This document shows, one piece after another, positions 35,193 to 44,051 of a stretch of DNA of 64,000 bases. The DNA comes from Dethiosulfatibacter aminovorans DSM 17477. Its GTDB lineage: Bacteria > Bacillota > Clostridia > Tissierellales > Dethiosulfatibacteraceae. The position numbers and the translations under genes were made by a program. The DNA lies in contig NZ_FQZL01000006.1 of the NCBI RefSeq assembly GCF_900142005.1, positions 248,001 to 312,000 of the forward strand. Reading direction: 5' to 3'. Position 1 is the first letter of the stretch; the number at the start of each line of letters is the position of its first letter. Under the pieces are notes generated by a model, which was given only the letters and a program-made list of their open reading frames with translations, was not told the DNA's origin and did not search any database.

Positions 35193-36236
35193 CTATTCCT
35201 CAAGCAATTCCTTTATAATTTTTTTATTCTCTTCCAGCGTATTCACAAGCTCGTTCCTTTTCCCAATATATTCTATATTGCCTTCAAGTTTTTCAAAAAT
35301 GTCACCGCACACCTTGTCTGGGTCTATGTTTTCTATGCTGCATGTTGATTTCATACCCAGACTTTTCATAAAGTATTCAACCTTTGGATCATAGGATATG
35401 GCGGATATCCTGACAAATGATGAAACGGCAAATATCAAGGAATGAAGTCTGGCGCCCAGAAGCAGACTTAACCTTCCTATGAGCCCATATAATTCCTTTG
35501 ACGTCATTTTGTCCTTCACTGTTCCCAGTTCAACATCTGTTCTTGCCTCAATTTCTTCAATCAATTCAATATCTTCATCAAAATGAAAAGGTATAAGCAC
35601 AACCTCTATACCTTTTTCATGGAGCTTCTCGATTATCTCCACAACAGGCGAAACCACATCGGTGTCCTTCCATTTCCTGACCGATATTCCCACAAGGGTC
35701 TTATCCATTTTTTCATACTTGATATCCGGTCCGTAGTCTATTACGGGATCCGCAGAAAAACCTGTCTTATCTTCTTTTACACCAAGTTCCTTCAATACAT
35801 TGAAGGAATTGGCATCCCTGACCGTTATCCTGTCCGCTCTGTTTAGCAGTCTTGCCGTCATCCACCTGTTGAATTTGCCTTCAATGGGTCCTATTCCCTG
35901 ACTCAGCAAAATAACCTTCTTTTTTAAAAGCTCTGAAACAAAAATCAGATAAAGATAATAGTAAATACTCTTTTTGCTCGTAACATCCTGAAGAAGACTG
36001 CCTCCACCGAATACTACAATGTCATTGTCCGCTATAGCCTTGTTCACCTTGAAAAAGTCCTTCCTGTCTACCGAGCTCACATCAAACGTCTTTTCCGTAT
36101 ATTCAGGCTTGCCAGATAAAACGCTTATCTCCGCATCTGCTGAATTCCCCCTTATCATTTCTATAAACTTTTCAAGTATTGCCTCATCGCCAATATTGTT
36201 CAATCCGTAATAACCTGCAAGTAAAATTTTACGCAT
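35193..36236 (-). CDS. csaB: Polysaccharide pyruvyl transferase CsaB
   Basis: A 347-residue pyruvyl transferase: LLAGYYGLNNIGDEAILEK at the start, VFGGGSLLQDVTSKKSIYYYL, LLSQGIGPIEGKFNRW, RADRITVRDANSFNVLKELGV and LGARLHSLIFAV. CsaB adds ketal pyruvate to cell-wall polysaccharide, creating the ligand for SLH-domain surface proteins. So the cell may carry an S-layer or SLH proteins, though none is in the window. It overlaps the DUF5693 gene by eight bases. Confidence 0.92.
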   Translation of the reverse strand: MRKILLAGYYGLNNIGDEAILEKFIEMIRGNSADAEISVLSGKPEYTEKTFDVSSVDRKDFFKVNKAIADNDIVVFGGGSLLQDVTSKKSIYYYLYLIFVSELLKKKVILLSQGIGPIEGKFNRWMTARLLNRADRITVRDANSFNVLKELGVKEDKTGFSADPVIDYGPDIKYEKMDKTLVGISVRKWKDTDVVSPVVEIIEKLHEKGIEVVLIPFHFDEDIELIEEIEARTDVELGTVKDKMTSKELYGLIGRLSLLLGARLHSLIFAVSSFVRISAISYDPKVEYFMKSLGMKSTCSIENIDPDKVCGDIFEKLEGNIEYIGKRNELVNTLEENKKIIKELLEE

Positions 36237-38352
36237 CCAGTGACTCCTTATACCTGCAGAATGTTTTATAGGCCATGTCTATTACTACAAGAGCAACACA
36301 TCCCAAAACGATTCCAAATGCCAGTGAGAATCCGCTTCTAACTACGGAAAGATAAAGAGGACTTCTTATGTGGCTGAAAGTATTGACTATTGACGCAAGT
36401 CCTATTACAGCTCCAACAGACATGATTCCTCCCAATATTTTGAAGCCCTTGTTCAAGAAATAAACCATGGCATACAAAGCCGGAAAGGCTATAAGGAATT
36501 CCTTTGTCCTCGGTCTGGCCGGAAGCACCCTTTCAAGGAAATTCCTTGATATCATTTCAATATCGGAGGGCTGTACGCTGGTTTCATGACCTGTTCTGGA
36601 TATATATATATATCCGACATATGCCAGCACAAGACCAATGACAACATATATGATCTTGATGTCACTCATCATAACTCTTTTCGCCATCTTGATTATACTG
36701 TCATCCTTATCCTTGTAGATGATTTCCAGATAAAACACAATCATTGCAGCAATAGGAATGATCTGACTGATTTTCACACCTCTGAAGATATCCATTTCAA
36801 GCATGAATTTGGTTTCCGACAGAAACGATGTGGAATATAATCCACCCATGAGTGCTATTGCTGTACACACGACAAGAATTCTTGCAGCCTTTGACATGCA
36901 TCCAAAAATTCCAAGGTCCCCATTTCCAATTTTCATTCCTTCCCTTGCAAGGACATATGCTGCCAGCGAAGAAAAACAGACAGCACCAAGCAATGCAAAT
37001 GTAACCTTTGCAAGGTCCGGTTTTAAATAAGTCAACAATCCGAACAATGATACGGCTGCAGCCGCAAGTGCAATATTTGTCTTGCTTCTCATTGACACCA
37101 ATCCATTGATCAGATATATGCCTATAGCTACAATTCCAAGACTCATAATAAAAGTATCAACTATTGAATTGCTTGTATTTCCCATATCCGATGGTTCTCC
37201 CAGTATTATTCCATGGGCTTGAAGCCTTTCTTCAAGGCTTGCAAAGGAATCCACATATAGTTGTTCATTGTCGGAATAATTCAAATCTCCATCCATGTAA
37301 GGCTTAAAATATATGAATCTGATATTTCTTTCCGTTATGGCCCTGTACAATGAATTTTCTATTTCCTCGGCTCCGGCATAATTATAGTAGCCTATTCTTT
37401 CCCTTATAAAATCCCACATTGTAAATGCCCTGATTGCAGAATAGTCAAGAGACTCCACAAGACTGTCCAGACCGCTTTGAACCAGATGTTCCCTCTGCTC
37501 GCCGCTTTCTATCATGACAGGAACAATGCCCTTATCCCTCATATATTGAGATAATTTACCCATGCCCGAAGGATATCCCGCAACTTCCTTGCCATAAAAA
37601 AGTACATACCTCTGTTCAGGATTCAACGTATTTATTGAATCAATGAAATTGTCAACAATCTTATCTGAATACCTGCTGTAGTTTATAGGTCTGAAAAGAA
37701 TTTTCAACCCGCTGGCTTCCAAAAGCGAATACTTTTCCATGTCATAGCCTATACCAATAAGAAGAAGTTTTGATGAAACGGGATTGTTGACATTTATTAT
37801 TCCAGTACCATCAATATCAAGGTATTTTACAGCATCGGTATAGATCATATCCTCATATGACCCGTCCAAAACTACATAATTATTCTCTTCCTCATAAACC
37901 CTATAGAAATCTTCGTCATATCTGTTTTTCAGACCATTGCACACAAAATCAAAAGTTTCACTGTCATGGATTTTCACTATCAGGTCAAACTTGTCGACAT
38001 TGCCGTCTTTCATATCATTCTTTATGGATTCGGGAAGACTGCTGTATTTTTCATATTCTTTTTCCAAGTCTCCAACTATATCGACAGACAAACTTTTTCC
38101 ATCTTCAATCATGGAATACAGTGTTTCTTCATTGAGGGAAACATATCCCGCTCCCAGGCCCTTGAAAAAGCCAAGCCAGTACTCCAGACTCTTGTCTGAA
38201 TCATCAGCCAGTTTTTCCATCTCATCAAGGTCAAGTATGTAATTATACTCTTTCAGCCCCTTTTCTATATTGAACCTTTCATGCAAGGCACCAAAGGAAA
38301 ACAACAAGCTTACAACAACCATCAATACCAATATATTCTTTAATTTCATCAT
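36229..38352 (-). CDS. DUF5693 family multi-pass membrane protein
   Basis: A 707-residue protein. After an N-terminal helix (about 5-22) comes a large extracytoplasmic region (about 25-395) with the stretches LDEMEKLADDSDKSLEYWL, GLGAGYVSLNEETLYSMIEDG and FRPINYSRYSDKIVDNFIDS. From about residue 398 on there are roughly seven to nine membrane helices. I recognise the family by this layout and by its fixed position next to csaB and wecG in Clostridia; its function is unknown. The soluble part, with a barrel-like pattern, might bind a sugar or lipid, and the membrane part might flip or polymerise wall polymer; both are guesses. Confidence 0.8.
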   Translation of the reverse strand: MMKLKNILVLMVVVSLLFSFGALHERFNIEKGLKEYNYILDLDEMEKLADDSDKSLEYWLGFFKGLGAGYVSLNEETLYSMIEDGKSLSVDIVGDLEKEYEKYSSLPESIKNDMKDGNVDKFDLIVKIHDSETFDFVCNGLKNRYDEDFYRVYEEENNYVVLDGSYEDMIYTDAVKYLDIDGTGIINVNNPVSSKLLLIGIGYDMEKYSLLEASGLKILFRPINYSRYSDKIVDNFIDSINTLNPEQRYVLFYGKEVAGYPSGMGKLSQYMRDKGIVPVMIESGEQREHLVQSGLDSLVESLDYSAIRAFTMWDFIRERIGYYNYAGAEEIENSLYRAITERNIRFIYFKPYMDGDLNYSDNEQLYVDSFASLEERLQAHGIILGEPSDMGNTSNSIVDTFIMSLGIVAIGIYLINGLVSMRSKTNIALAAAAVSLFGLLTYLKPDLAKVTFALLGAVCFSSLAAYVLAREGMKIGNGDLGIFGCMSKAARILVVCTAIALMGGLYSTSFLSETKFMLEMDIFRGVKISQIIPIAAMIVFYLEIIYKDKDDSIIKMAKRVMMSDIKIIYVVIGLVLAYVGYIYISRTGHETSVQPSDIEMISRNFLERVLPARPRTKEFLIAFPALYAMVYFLNKGFKILGGIMSVGAVIGLASIVNTFSHIRSPLYLSVVRSGFSLAFGIVLGCVALVVIDMAYKTFCRYKESLDA

Positions 38353-38382
38353 TCTGCTCCTATATCTAAAATGTGCTAAACA

Positions 38383-38388
38383 ATTATA
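38383..38388 (-). promoter_or_regulatory. Probable extended -10 promoter for DUF5693-csaB-wecG
   Basis: TGA-TATAAT on the minus strand about 30 bases before the DUF5693 ATG, with TAGAAA 17 bases upstream as a weak -35. Confidence 0.5.
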
Positions 38389-38439
38389 TCAGAATTGCAA
38401 CCATCTTTCTATGTAAATATGTGAAATTTTATTGCTTAT

Positions 38440-39669
38440 TCAATATGCTGCAGCAAAGGCATCAGGTATATACTCTATAATATTCATAGCTGTCAATCCA
38501 TATTCGCCGTACTTCTTCTTTGCCATATCGCCTGCCAATCCATGGAGATACACACCGAGTTTTGCTGAATCCATCAATCCAAAACCCTGCCCCACCAGGG
38601 ACCCGATTATCCCAGTAAGGACATCTCCGCTGCCGGCCGTTGCCATGCCAGGATTACCCGTTTTATTGATGTAAACATCATCTCCGTTTGCAACGACAGT
38701 ATTATGCCCCTTCAATACAGTCACCGCTCCGTATTTTAAAGAAAATTCCCTTGCTACCTCCACTCTGTTTTCATTAATATGACTTATACTGTATCCAGTC
38801 AGTCTTGACATTTCTCCCGGATGAGGCGTTACAATGATATCTCCATTCCTGCTTTCCAGAACCTCAAGATTTTCCGATATACAATTCAATCCGTCGGCAT
38901 CAAGTACAATGGGTACATCGGTCATTTTTATCACTTCACATATCAGTTTCACTGTAGATTCATCCCTTCCAATTCCAGGACCGATGCAAAGAGAATCATA
39001 TTCCGAAATCTTTTTTTCAATATTCTTATAATCATCACAAGAAAGAAAATCCTTGCTGAAATCAAGTTCTTCTATGATAACTTCGTTGAACTTAACAGCA
39101 AGTATGTTATGCAACACCTCAGGAGCAAGGACATGTACAAGACCGCTGCCGGATTTCAATGCAGACTGGCCCGCCATATATACGGCTCCACTCATTCCCT
39201 TCTTTCCTCCCAATACTCCGATCCTTCCATAATCGCCTTTATGGGTGTCCTTCTTTCTTTTCAATATCTTCACCGGCGGTTCGGGAATGCTCGCCCAATT
39301 TTTCTTCATCTGGCCAATGGCTGATGCAGCAGCATATTCGTCACTGTGGGTTATTGATACTTCAATATCTGATATGCCCATTTCTTCCGCCATTAAAAGA
39401 GCCTTTCCAAGAAGTTCCACATGGGGTTTCCCAAATTCATCACTGCTTATTACAATCTCATCCCAGTTGAATCCGGCTATTCCCGTCCCTATGCATTTAC
39501 TTACAGCTTCCTTGGCTGAAAATATGCCGGCAGCCGTTGTTGCCTTGAATTTTCTTGATTCAAGATATTCCAATTCAGATTCCGAATAAATCCGTTTTAA
39601 GAATTTCTCTTTTTTTATCAGTTTCTCTATCCTTTTCACTTCTACTATGTCTATTCCATTGCTTATCAT
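38440..39669 (-). CDS. Fused holo-ACP synthase and ADP-dependent NAD(P)H-hydrate dehydratase
   Basis: A 409-residue two-domain protein. Residues 1-120 are a complete Acp[16 protein letters not shown] with Asp7, [16 protein letters not shown] with Glu54, and the closing [15 protein letters not shown]. It moves 4'-phosphopantetheine from CoA to acyl carrier protein. After a linker (121-145), residues 146-409 are Nnr[50 protein letters not shown] and [10 protein letters not shown]. It repairs hydrated NAD(P)H. The NnrE epimerase domain, normally fused in front of NnrD, is missing. ATG 39669 lacks alternatives inside the transcript except one six bases earlier. Confidence 0.92.
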   Translation of the reverse strand: MISNGIDIVEVKRIEKLIKKEKFLKRIYSESELEYLESRKFKATTAAGIFSAKEAVSKCIGTGIAGFNWDEIVISSDEFGKPHVELLGKALLMAEEMGISDIEVSITHSDEYAAASAIGQMKKNWASIPEPPVKILKRKKDTHKGDYGRIGVLGGKKGMSGAVYMAGQSALKSGSGLVHVLAPEVLHNILAVKFNEVIIEELDFSKDFLSCDDYKNIEKKISEYDSLCIGPGIGRDESTVKLICEVIKMTDVPIVLDADGLNCISENLEVLESRNGDIIVTPHPGEMSRLTGYSISHINENRVEVAREFSLKYGAVTVLKGHNTVVANGDDVYINKTGNPGMATAGSGDVLTGIIGSLVGQGFGLMDSAKLGVYLHGLAGDMAKKKYGEYGLTAMNIIEYIPDAFAAAY

Positions 39670-39685
39670 TATCATCACCAAGAAA

Positions 39686-39714
39686 ATTATATAATTAATG
39701 AAATAAAATGTAAA
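39686..39714 (-). promoter_or_regulatory. Sigma-A promoter for the acpS-nnrD fusion
   Basis: TTTACA (39714-39709), 17 bases, TATAAT (39691-39686). Confidence 0.8.
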
Positions 39715-39721
39715 CATTCAA

Positions 39722-39749
39722 TTGACATTATTCAGTCAGTGTATATAAT
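39722..39749 (+). promoter_or_regulatory. Sigma-A promoter for upp
   Basis: TTGACA (39722-39727), 16 bases, TATAAT (39744-39749). The -35 lies only seven bases from the -35 of the divergent acpS-nnrD promoter. Confidence 0.85.
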
Positions 39750-39777
39750 ATATATTAGTAAAAATGAGAGGTGCAAA

Positions 39778-40410
39778 ATGAAAGAGAATGTAACGCTGAT
39801 TAAACATCCATTGATCCAGCATAAATTGACAATGTTAAGAGACAAAAATACATCATCAAAGGATTTTAGAGAACTTGTTAACGAACTTTCCATGCTTATG
39901 GCATTTGAAGTTACCAGAAACCTCCCTGTTGAAGATGTTGAAATTGAAACTCCAATCTGCAAGACTGTTGGAAAATGCCTAAGCGGTCTTGATGTAGCAA
40001 TCGTTCCTATAATGAGAGCGGGAATGGGAATGGTTGAAGGAATGCTGAGCCTTATTCCCAATGCAAAGGTTGGACATATCGGTCTATATAGAAACGAAGA
40101 AACAATTGAACCTATAGAATATTACTGCAAGCTGCCTTCTGACATTTCTAAAAGACTTGTAATTGTAACAGACCCCATGCTTGCTACCGGAGGCTCACTG
40201 AGAGATGCAATTACAATGCTCAAAAACAGAGGTGCAGTAAATATCAAGGCAATGATTCTTGTGGCAACTGAAACAGGTATAAACGAAGTTCTAAAATACC
40301 ACCCCGACATAGAAATATATACAATCTCGATAGACGAAGGTCTTAACGAAAAGTCCTACATAGTACCGGGACTTGGAGATGCAGGAGACAGGCTGTTCGG
40401 TACGAAATAA
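39778..40410 (+). CDS. upp: Uracil phosphoribosyltransferase
   Basis: A 210-residue enzyme converting uracil and PRPP to UMP in pyrimidine salvage. Motifs: [16 protein letters not shown] at the N-terminus, [14 protein letters not shown], and the PRPP loop [16 protein letters not shown] (about 128-143), with the C-terminal [15 protein letters not shown] that binds uracil. ATG 39778 has a GAGAGGTG site; an upstream in-frame ATG lies near the promoter -10 and is excluded. Monocistronic, with its own terminator. Confidence 0.97.
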   Translation: MKENVTLIKHPLIQHKLTMLRDKNTSSKDFRELVNELSMLMAFEVTRNLPVEDVEIETPICKTVGKCLSGLDVAIVPIMRAGMGMVEGMLSLIPNAKVGHIGLYRNEETIEPIEYYCKLPSDISKRLVIVTDPMLATGGSLRDAITMLKNRGAVNIKAMILVATETGINEVLKYHPDIEIYTISIDEGLNEKSYIVPGLGDAGDRLFGTK

Positions 40411-40419
40411 GCAAGAAAC

Positions 40420-40465
40420 AAATATAGGATGATCGGTATGAATCGATATCCTATATTTTTTTATT
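40420..40465 (+). terminator. Terminator after upp
   Basis: An 11-bp stem (40420-40430 with 40448-40458) followed by a run of T, ten bases past the stop. Confidence 0.88.
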
Positions 40466-40507
40466 TAATCAATCCATACACACCACAAATATTAGCACTG
40501 CATTTTT

Positions 40508-40536
40508 TTGACATAAGCTCGAAAATATGTTATAAA
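40508..40536 (+). promoter_or_regulatory. Sigma-A promoter for metF-metH
   Basis: TTGACA (40508-40513), 17 bases, TATAAA (40531-40536). The leader is about 65 bases, too short for a SAM riboswitch. Confidence 0.8.
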
Positions 40537-40608
40537 TTTATTAATTTTCTTTAAATTAATGTAATTATTTATTATAATATAATGATAAATATTTTAGAGG
40601 TGGTAAAA

Positions 40609-41478
40609 ATGAACATAATAGAGAAATTCAACAAAAAAGACAAGGTAATATCCTTTGAAATTTTCCCTCCAAATAAAACCATGACCCTGAAACAGCTTCT
40701 TGATGTAATAGACGAACTAGCCCTGTTCAGACCCGATTTTATTTCTGTAACTTACGGAGCTTCAGGAAATGCAAACAGCAACTATACAATAGATATAGCT
40801 CAGTATATAAAGGAAAAATATACGATCGAAGCCATGCCTCATCTCACCTGCATAACTTCAACAAAGGACAAGATAGATGAAATTTTAAGGTCCATAGAAG
40901 AAAAGAAGCTTAGAAACGTCCTGGCTTTAAGAGGAGACCTTCCAACGGACCCAAACTTTAAATTTCCCGACCCTCTACATTTCCAGTATGCATCTGACCT
41001 TATCAAGTATATAAAATCAAGCAAGTATGATATTTCAGCAGCCGCAGCCTGCTATCCGGAAGGTCATATGGATTGCGATTCCCTTGACAAGGATATCGAC
41101 AATCTATGCAAAAAAGTGGAAATGGGTGCAGACTTTCTCATAACCCAATTATTCTTTGACAACGAAAAATATTATACCTTCAAGGATAAGCTTTCTAAAA
41201 AAAATCTATCAGTACCAATTACAATGGGTATATTGCCTGTTACAAATGCGAAGCAAATAAAAAGAATCACCACCTTGAGCGGTGCTTCAATTCCAGCCAA
41301 GCTCGATACCTTGCTGAAAAAGTATGAAAACGACAACAAATCAATGATGGAGGCAGGAATAGAATATGCCTGCAGACAAATGGAAGAGTTGAATGAATTT
41401 GGAGTAGACGGATTCCATCTTTATGTGATGAACAAACCCGAAGTAGCGAAAAAAATATTTAAAAACATGAATTGGTAG
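40609..41478 (+). CDS. metF: Methylenetetrahydrofolate reductase
   Basis: A 289-residue TIM-barrel flavoprotein: SFEIFPPNKTMTLKQLL (the catalytic glutamate region), ISVTYGASGNANSNYT, PHLTCITSTKDKI, NVLALRGDLPTDP (FAD-binding), AACYPEGHMDC and KVEMGADFLITQLFFDNEKYY. It reduces methylenetetrahydrofolate to the methyl donor for MetH, encoded six bases downstream. The start at 40609 has AGAGGTGG upstream. Anaerobic MetF enzymes may use ferredoxin-linked partners, but no MetV-like zinc-finger subunit lies beside it. Confidence 0.96.
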   Translation: MNIIEKFNKKDKVISFEIFPPNKTMTLKQLLDVIDELALFRPDFISVTYGASGNANSNYTIDIAQYIKEKYTIEAMPHLTCITSTKDKIDEILRSIEEKKLRNVLALRGDLPTDPNFKFPDPLHFQYASDLIKYIKSSKYDISAAAACYPEGHMDCDSLDKDIDNLCKKVEMGADFLITQLFFDNEKYYTFKDKLSKKNLSVPITMGILPVTNAKQIKRITTLSGASIPAKLDTLLKKYENDNKSMMEAGIEYACRQMEELNEFGVDGFHLYVMNKPEVAKKIFKNMNW

Positions 41479-41484
41479 GTATAT

Positions 41485-43863
41485 ATGAAAAACTTTATTA
41501 AAGATTTAAATGAAAAAATAATGATTCTAGATGGAGCCATGGGTACGGAAATACAAAAAAGATTTGAAGACCCCGGAATCAATCCCGAACTCTTGAACAT
41601 AACTCAGCCGGACCTTATAAAGTCCATACACAGAGACTATGAAAAGGCAGGTTCCAATATAATCACATCAAATACTTTTGGCGCAAACGGATACAAGCTT
41701 GAAAAATCAGGATACAGCGTCGAGGAAGTTGTATCCAGGGGAATCAAGAACGTGAAAGAATCCACCAATGCCTATTGCGCACTTGATATAGGTCCAATAG
41801 GCGTGCTTATAAATAACGATACCAAATACGACTTTGATTTTGCCTATGGCATATTCAAGGAGCAGATTATTGCAGGCAGAGATGCCGGCTGCGATTTGGT
41901 TCTTATAGAAACGATGACAGACATTTACGAGGCAAAAGCCGCCGTCCTGGCCGCCAAGGAAAACTCGGACCTTCCTGTTATATGCAGCATGACCCTGCAG
42001 GAAAACGGAAGAACGCTTACAGGAACAGATATAGTTACCATAGTTTCAATATTGGAATCTCTAGGGACAGATGTAATAGGATTGAACTGTTCTTTTGGAC
42101 CTGATGAAATGATTCCCTTCATAGAGGAAATGGTAAAATATTCTTCCAAAAATATAATTGTGCAACCGAATGCAGGACTTCCCAAAATGATTGATGGCGT
42201 GACCGTATTCGACCTTGGTCCCGAAGAATACGCATCGACAATGGCCAGGATCAAGGACCTTGGCGTCAATGTTCTGGGCGGATGCTGCGGCACTACTCCT
42301 GACCATATAAGGGCTTTCAAGGACAACATTAAAGACTTCTCCCCGACTGAGGTTGTAAAGAAGGATTATACCTTTGTATCTTCGTCTACAAAAACCATCG
42401 TAGTTGACGGCATTGCAATAATCGGAGAAAGAATAAATCCCACTGGAAAGAAAAAACTCAAGGAAGCAATTAAAAACCATGACCTTGAATATATTGCAGG
42501 GCTGGCCAAGAAACAGGAAAAGGAAGGAGCGGACATACTGGACATCAATGTTGGAGTACCGGGCATCGATGAATCCAAGACAATGGAGGATGTAATCATG
42601 GAAGTGTCCAAGCACTCAACACTTCCCCTCCAGATAGACAGCTCCGACTACGATGCAATAGAAAACGCTCTTAGAAAATACAACGGAAAAGCAATGGTCA
42701 ATTCTGTAAACGGCAAACAGGAATCCCTGGAAAACATACTTCCCCTGATTCAAAAATACGGATGCTGCGTTGTAGGTCTGACAATGGACGATGATGGAAT
42801 ACCGGGTAAAAGCAGTGAAAGATTTGACATAGCAAAAAAGATAGTTGAAGAAGCGGAAAAATACGGCATCGAAAGAAAGGATATTTTCATAGACTGCCTC
42901 ACGCTTACGGCATCTGCACAGCAAGAGGATGTTTTTGACACCCTGGTCGCCCTTTCCAGGGTAAAAAAAGAAATCGGCGCCAAAACCTGCCTTGGAGTCA
43001 GCAATGTTTCCTTCGGACTGCCTGAAAGGGACCTCCTTACAACTGCATTCCTTACCAGCGCCCTTGCAATGGGTCTTGATGCACCAATCATGAATCCGGC
43101 ATCAGAAAGCTCAATGGATGCAATAAGGGCTTTCAAGGTGCTGAAAAATATCGACAGGGACTCAGCAGACTATATAGAATTCTACAAGGACACTTCAAGA
43201 ACAACCAAGGAAACAGCAGAAAAGCCGATTCCCGAATCTGAAATGACCCTGGACCATGCAATAATAAATGCATTGAAAGTTAAAGCTGCAGAAATCACAA
43301 AGGAATTGCTTGAGAAAAAGACAAGTATAGAAATAATAAATGAATACATTGCGCCTGCCCTTGATAAAGTTGGATCGAAATATGAAACAGGTGAAATATT
43401 CCTTCCCCAGCTTCTGCTTTCTGCTGAAACCGTTCAAAACATATTCAAGATAATAAAGGAAAGCAGCAAAACAAATGCAACAGTAGACAGAAATAAAAGA
43501 GTCATCCTGGCAACTGTACAGGGCGATGTACACGATATAGGCAAAGGCATAGTTAAGATGCTGCTGGACAACTATGGCTTCGATGTAGTCGACCTGGGCA
43601 AGGATGTCCCAATAGCGGATGTAGTAAAGGTTGCAAAGGAAGAAAACATAAAGCTGGTAGGTCTCAGCGCCTTAATGACTACAACGGTGGCCAATATGAA
43701 AAAGACTATCGAGGCTATAAACAGGGATATACCGGATGCCAAAATAATGGTAGGCGGAGCAGTGTTGACAGAAGAGTATTCCAGGGAAATCAATGCCAAT
43801 TTCTATGGAAAGGATGCCCTTGCTGCCGTAGCACTGGTTAAACAGTTTTATTCAGAACAATAA
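41485..43863 (+). CDS. metH: Cobalamin-dependent methionine synthase, short form
   Basis: A 792-residue enzyme. Homocysteine-binding domain at 1-290, with zinc cysteines Cys202 (GLNCSFGP) and Cys267/Cys268 (GGCCGTTPDHI); folate domain at about 310-570 (IGERINPTGKKKLKEA, DINVGVPGIDE, SNVSFGLPERDLL); B12 cap and B12-binding domain at about 590-792, with His683 in GDVHDIGKGI as the cobalt ligand. The SAM-binding reactivation domain (over 300 residues in E. coli MetH) is absent. The same short form occurs in other anaerobes, where reactivation is encoded separately; no such gene is nearby. Confidence 0.96.
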   Translation: MKNFIKDLNEKIMILDGAMGTEIQKRFEDPGINPELLNITQPDLIKSIHRDYEKAGSNIITSNTFGANGYKLEKSGYSVEEVVSRGIKNVKESTNAYCALDIGPIGVLINNDTKYDFDFAYGIFKEQIIAGRDAGCDLVLIETMTDIYEAKAAVLAAKENSDLPVICSMTLQENGRTLTGTDIVTIVSILESLGTDVIGLNCSFGPDEMIPFIEEMVKYSSKNIIVQPNAGLPKMIDGVTVFDLGPEEYASTMARIKDLGVNVLGGCCGTTPDHIRAFKDNIKDFSPTEVVKKDYTFVSSSTKTIVVDGIAIIGERINPTGKKKLKEAIKNHDLEYIAGLAKKQEKEGADILDINVGVPGIDESKTMEDVIMEVSKHSTLPLQIDSSDYDAIENALRKYNGKAMVNSVNGKQESLENILPLIQKYGCCVVGLTMDDDGIPGKSSERFDIAKKIVEEAEKYGIERKDIFIDCLTLTASAQQEDVFDTLVALSRVKKEIGAKTCLGVSNVSFGLPERDLLTTAFLTSALAMGLDAPIMNPASESSMDAIRAFKVLKNIDRDSADYIEFYKDTSRTTKETAEKPIPESEMTLDHAIINALKVKAAEITKELLEKKTSIEIINEYIAPALDKVGSKYETGEIFLPQLLLSAETVQNIFKIIKESSKTNATVDRNKRVILATVQGDVHDIGKGIVKMLLDNYGFDVVDLGKDVPIADVVKVAKEENIKLVGLSALMTTTVANMKKTIEAINRDIPDAKIMVGGAVLTEEYSREINANFYGKDALAAVALVKQFYSEQ

Positions 43864-43882
43864 TACATTAGAATGATTAAAT

Positions 43883-43910
43883 GCCTTCTGTAAAAAGAAG
43901 GCGTTTTTTT
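43883..43910 (+). terminator. Terminator after metF-metH
   Basis: GCCTTCT/AGAAGGC with a six-base loop and seven T, 19 bases after the metH stop. Confidence 0.92.
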
Positions 43911-43980
43911 ATAGCTTGCGCATTTAACATAGCGAAGCCGTTGTATTCTTGTCATACATTTCAACCTGCTTAAACTGTCA

Positions 43981-44026
43981 AAAAGGCTATTCACGGCTGG
44001 AATTATCCTCCAGCCATGAATAGCCC
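43981..44026 (-). terminator. Terminator after lysC
   Basis: A long stem (GGCTATTCA and GGCTGG arms, 43985-44000 with 44010-44025, one mismatch) followed on the minus strand by TTTTT. It faces the metH terminator between convergent genes. Confidence 0.88.
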
Positions 44027-44051
44027 ATTATTATAGATAATAGATATTTAA

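Noticed and set aside
40537-40608. SAM riboswitch upstream of metF
   Set aside because: The leader is about 70 bases with no terminator hairpin; too short for an S-box.
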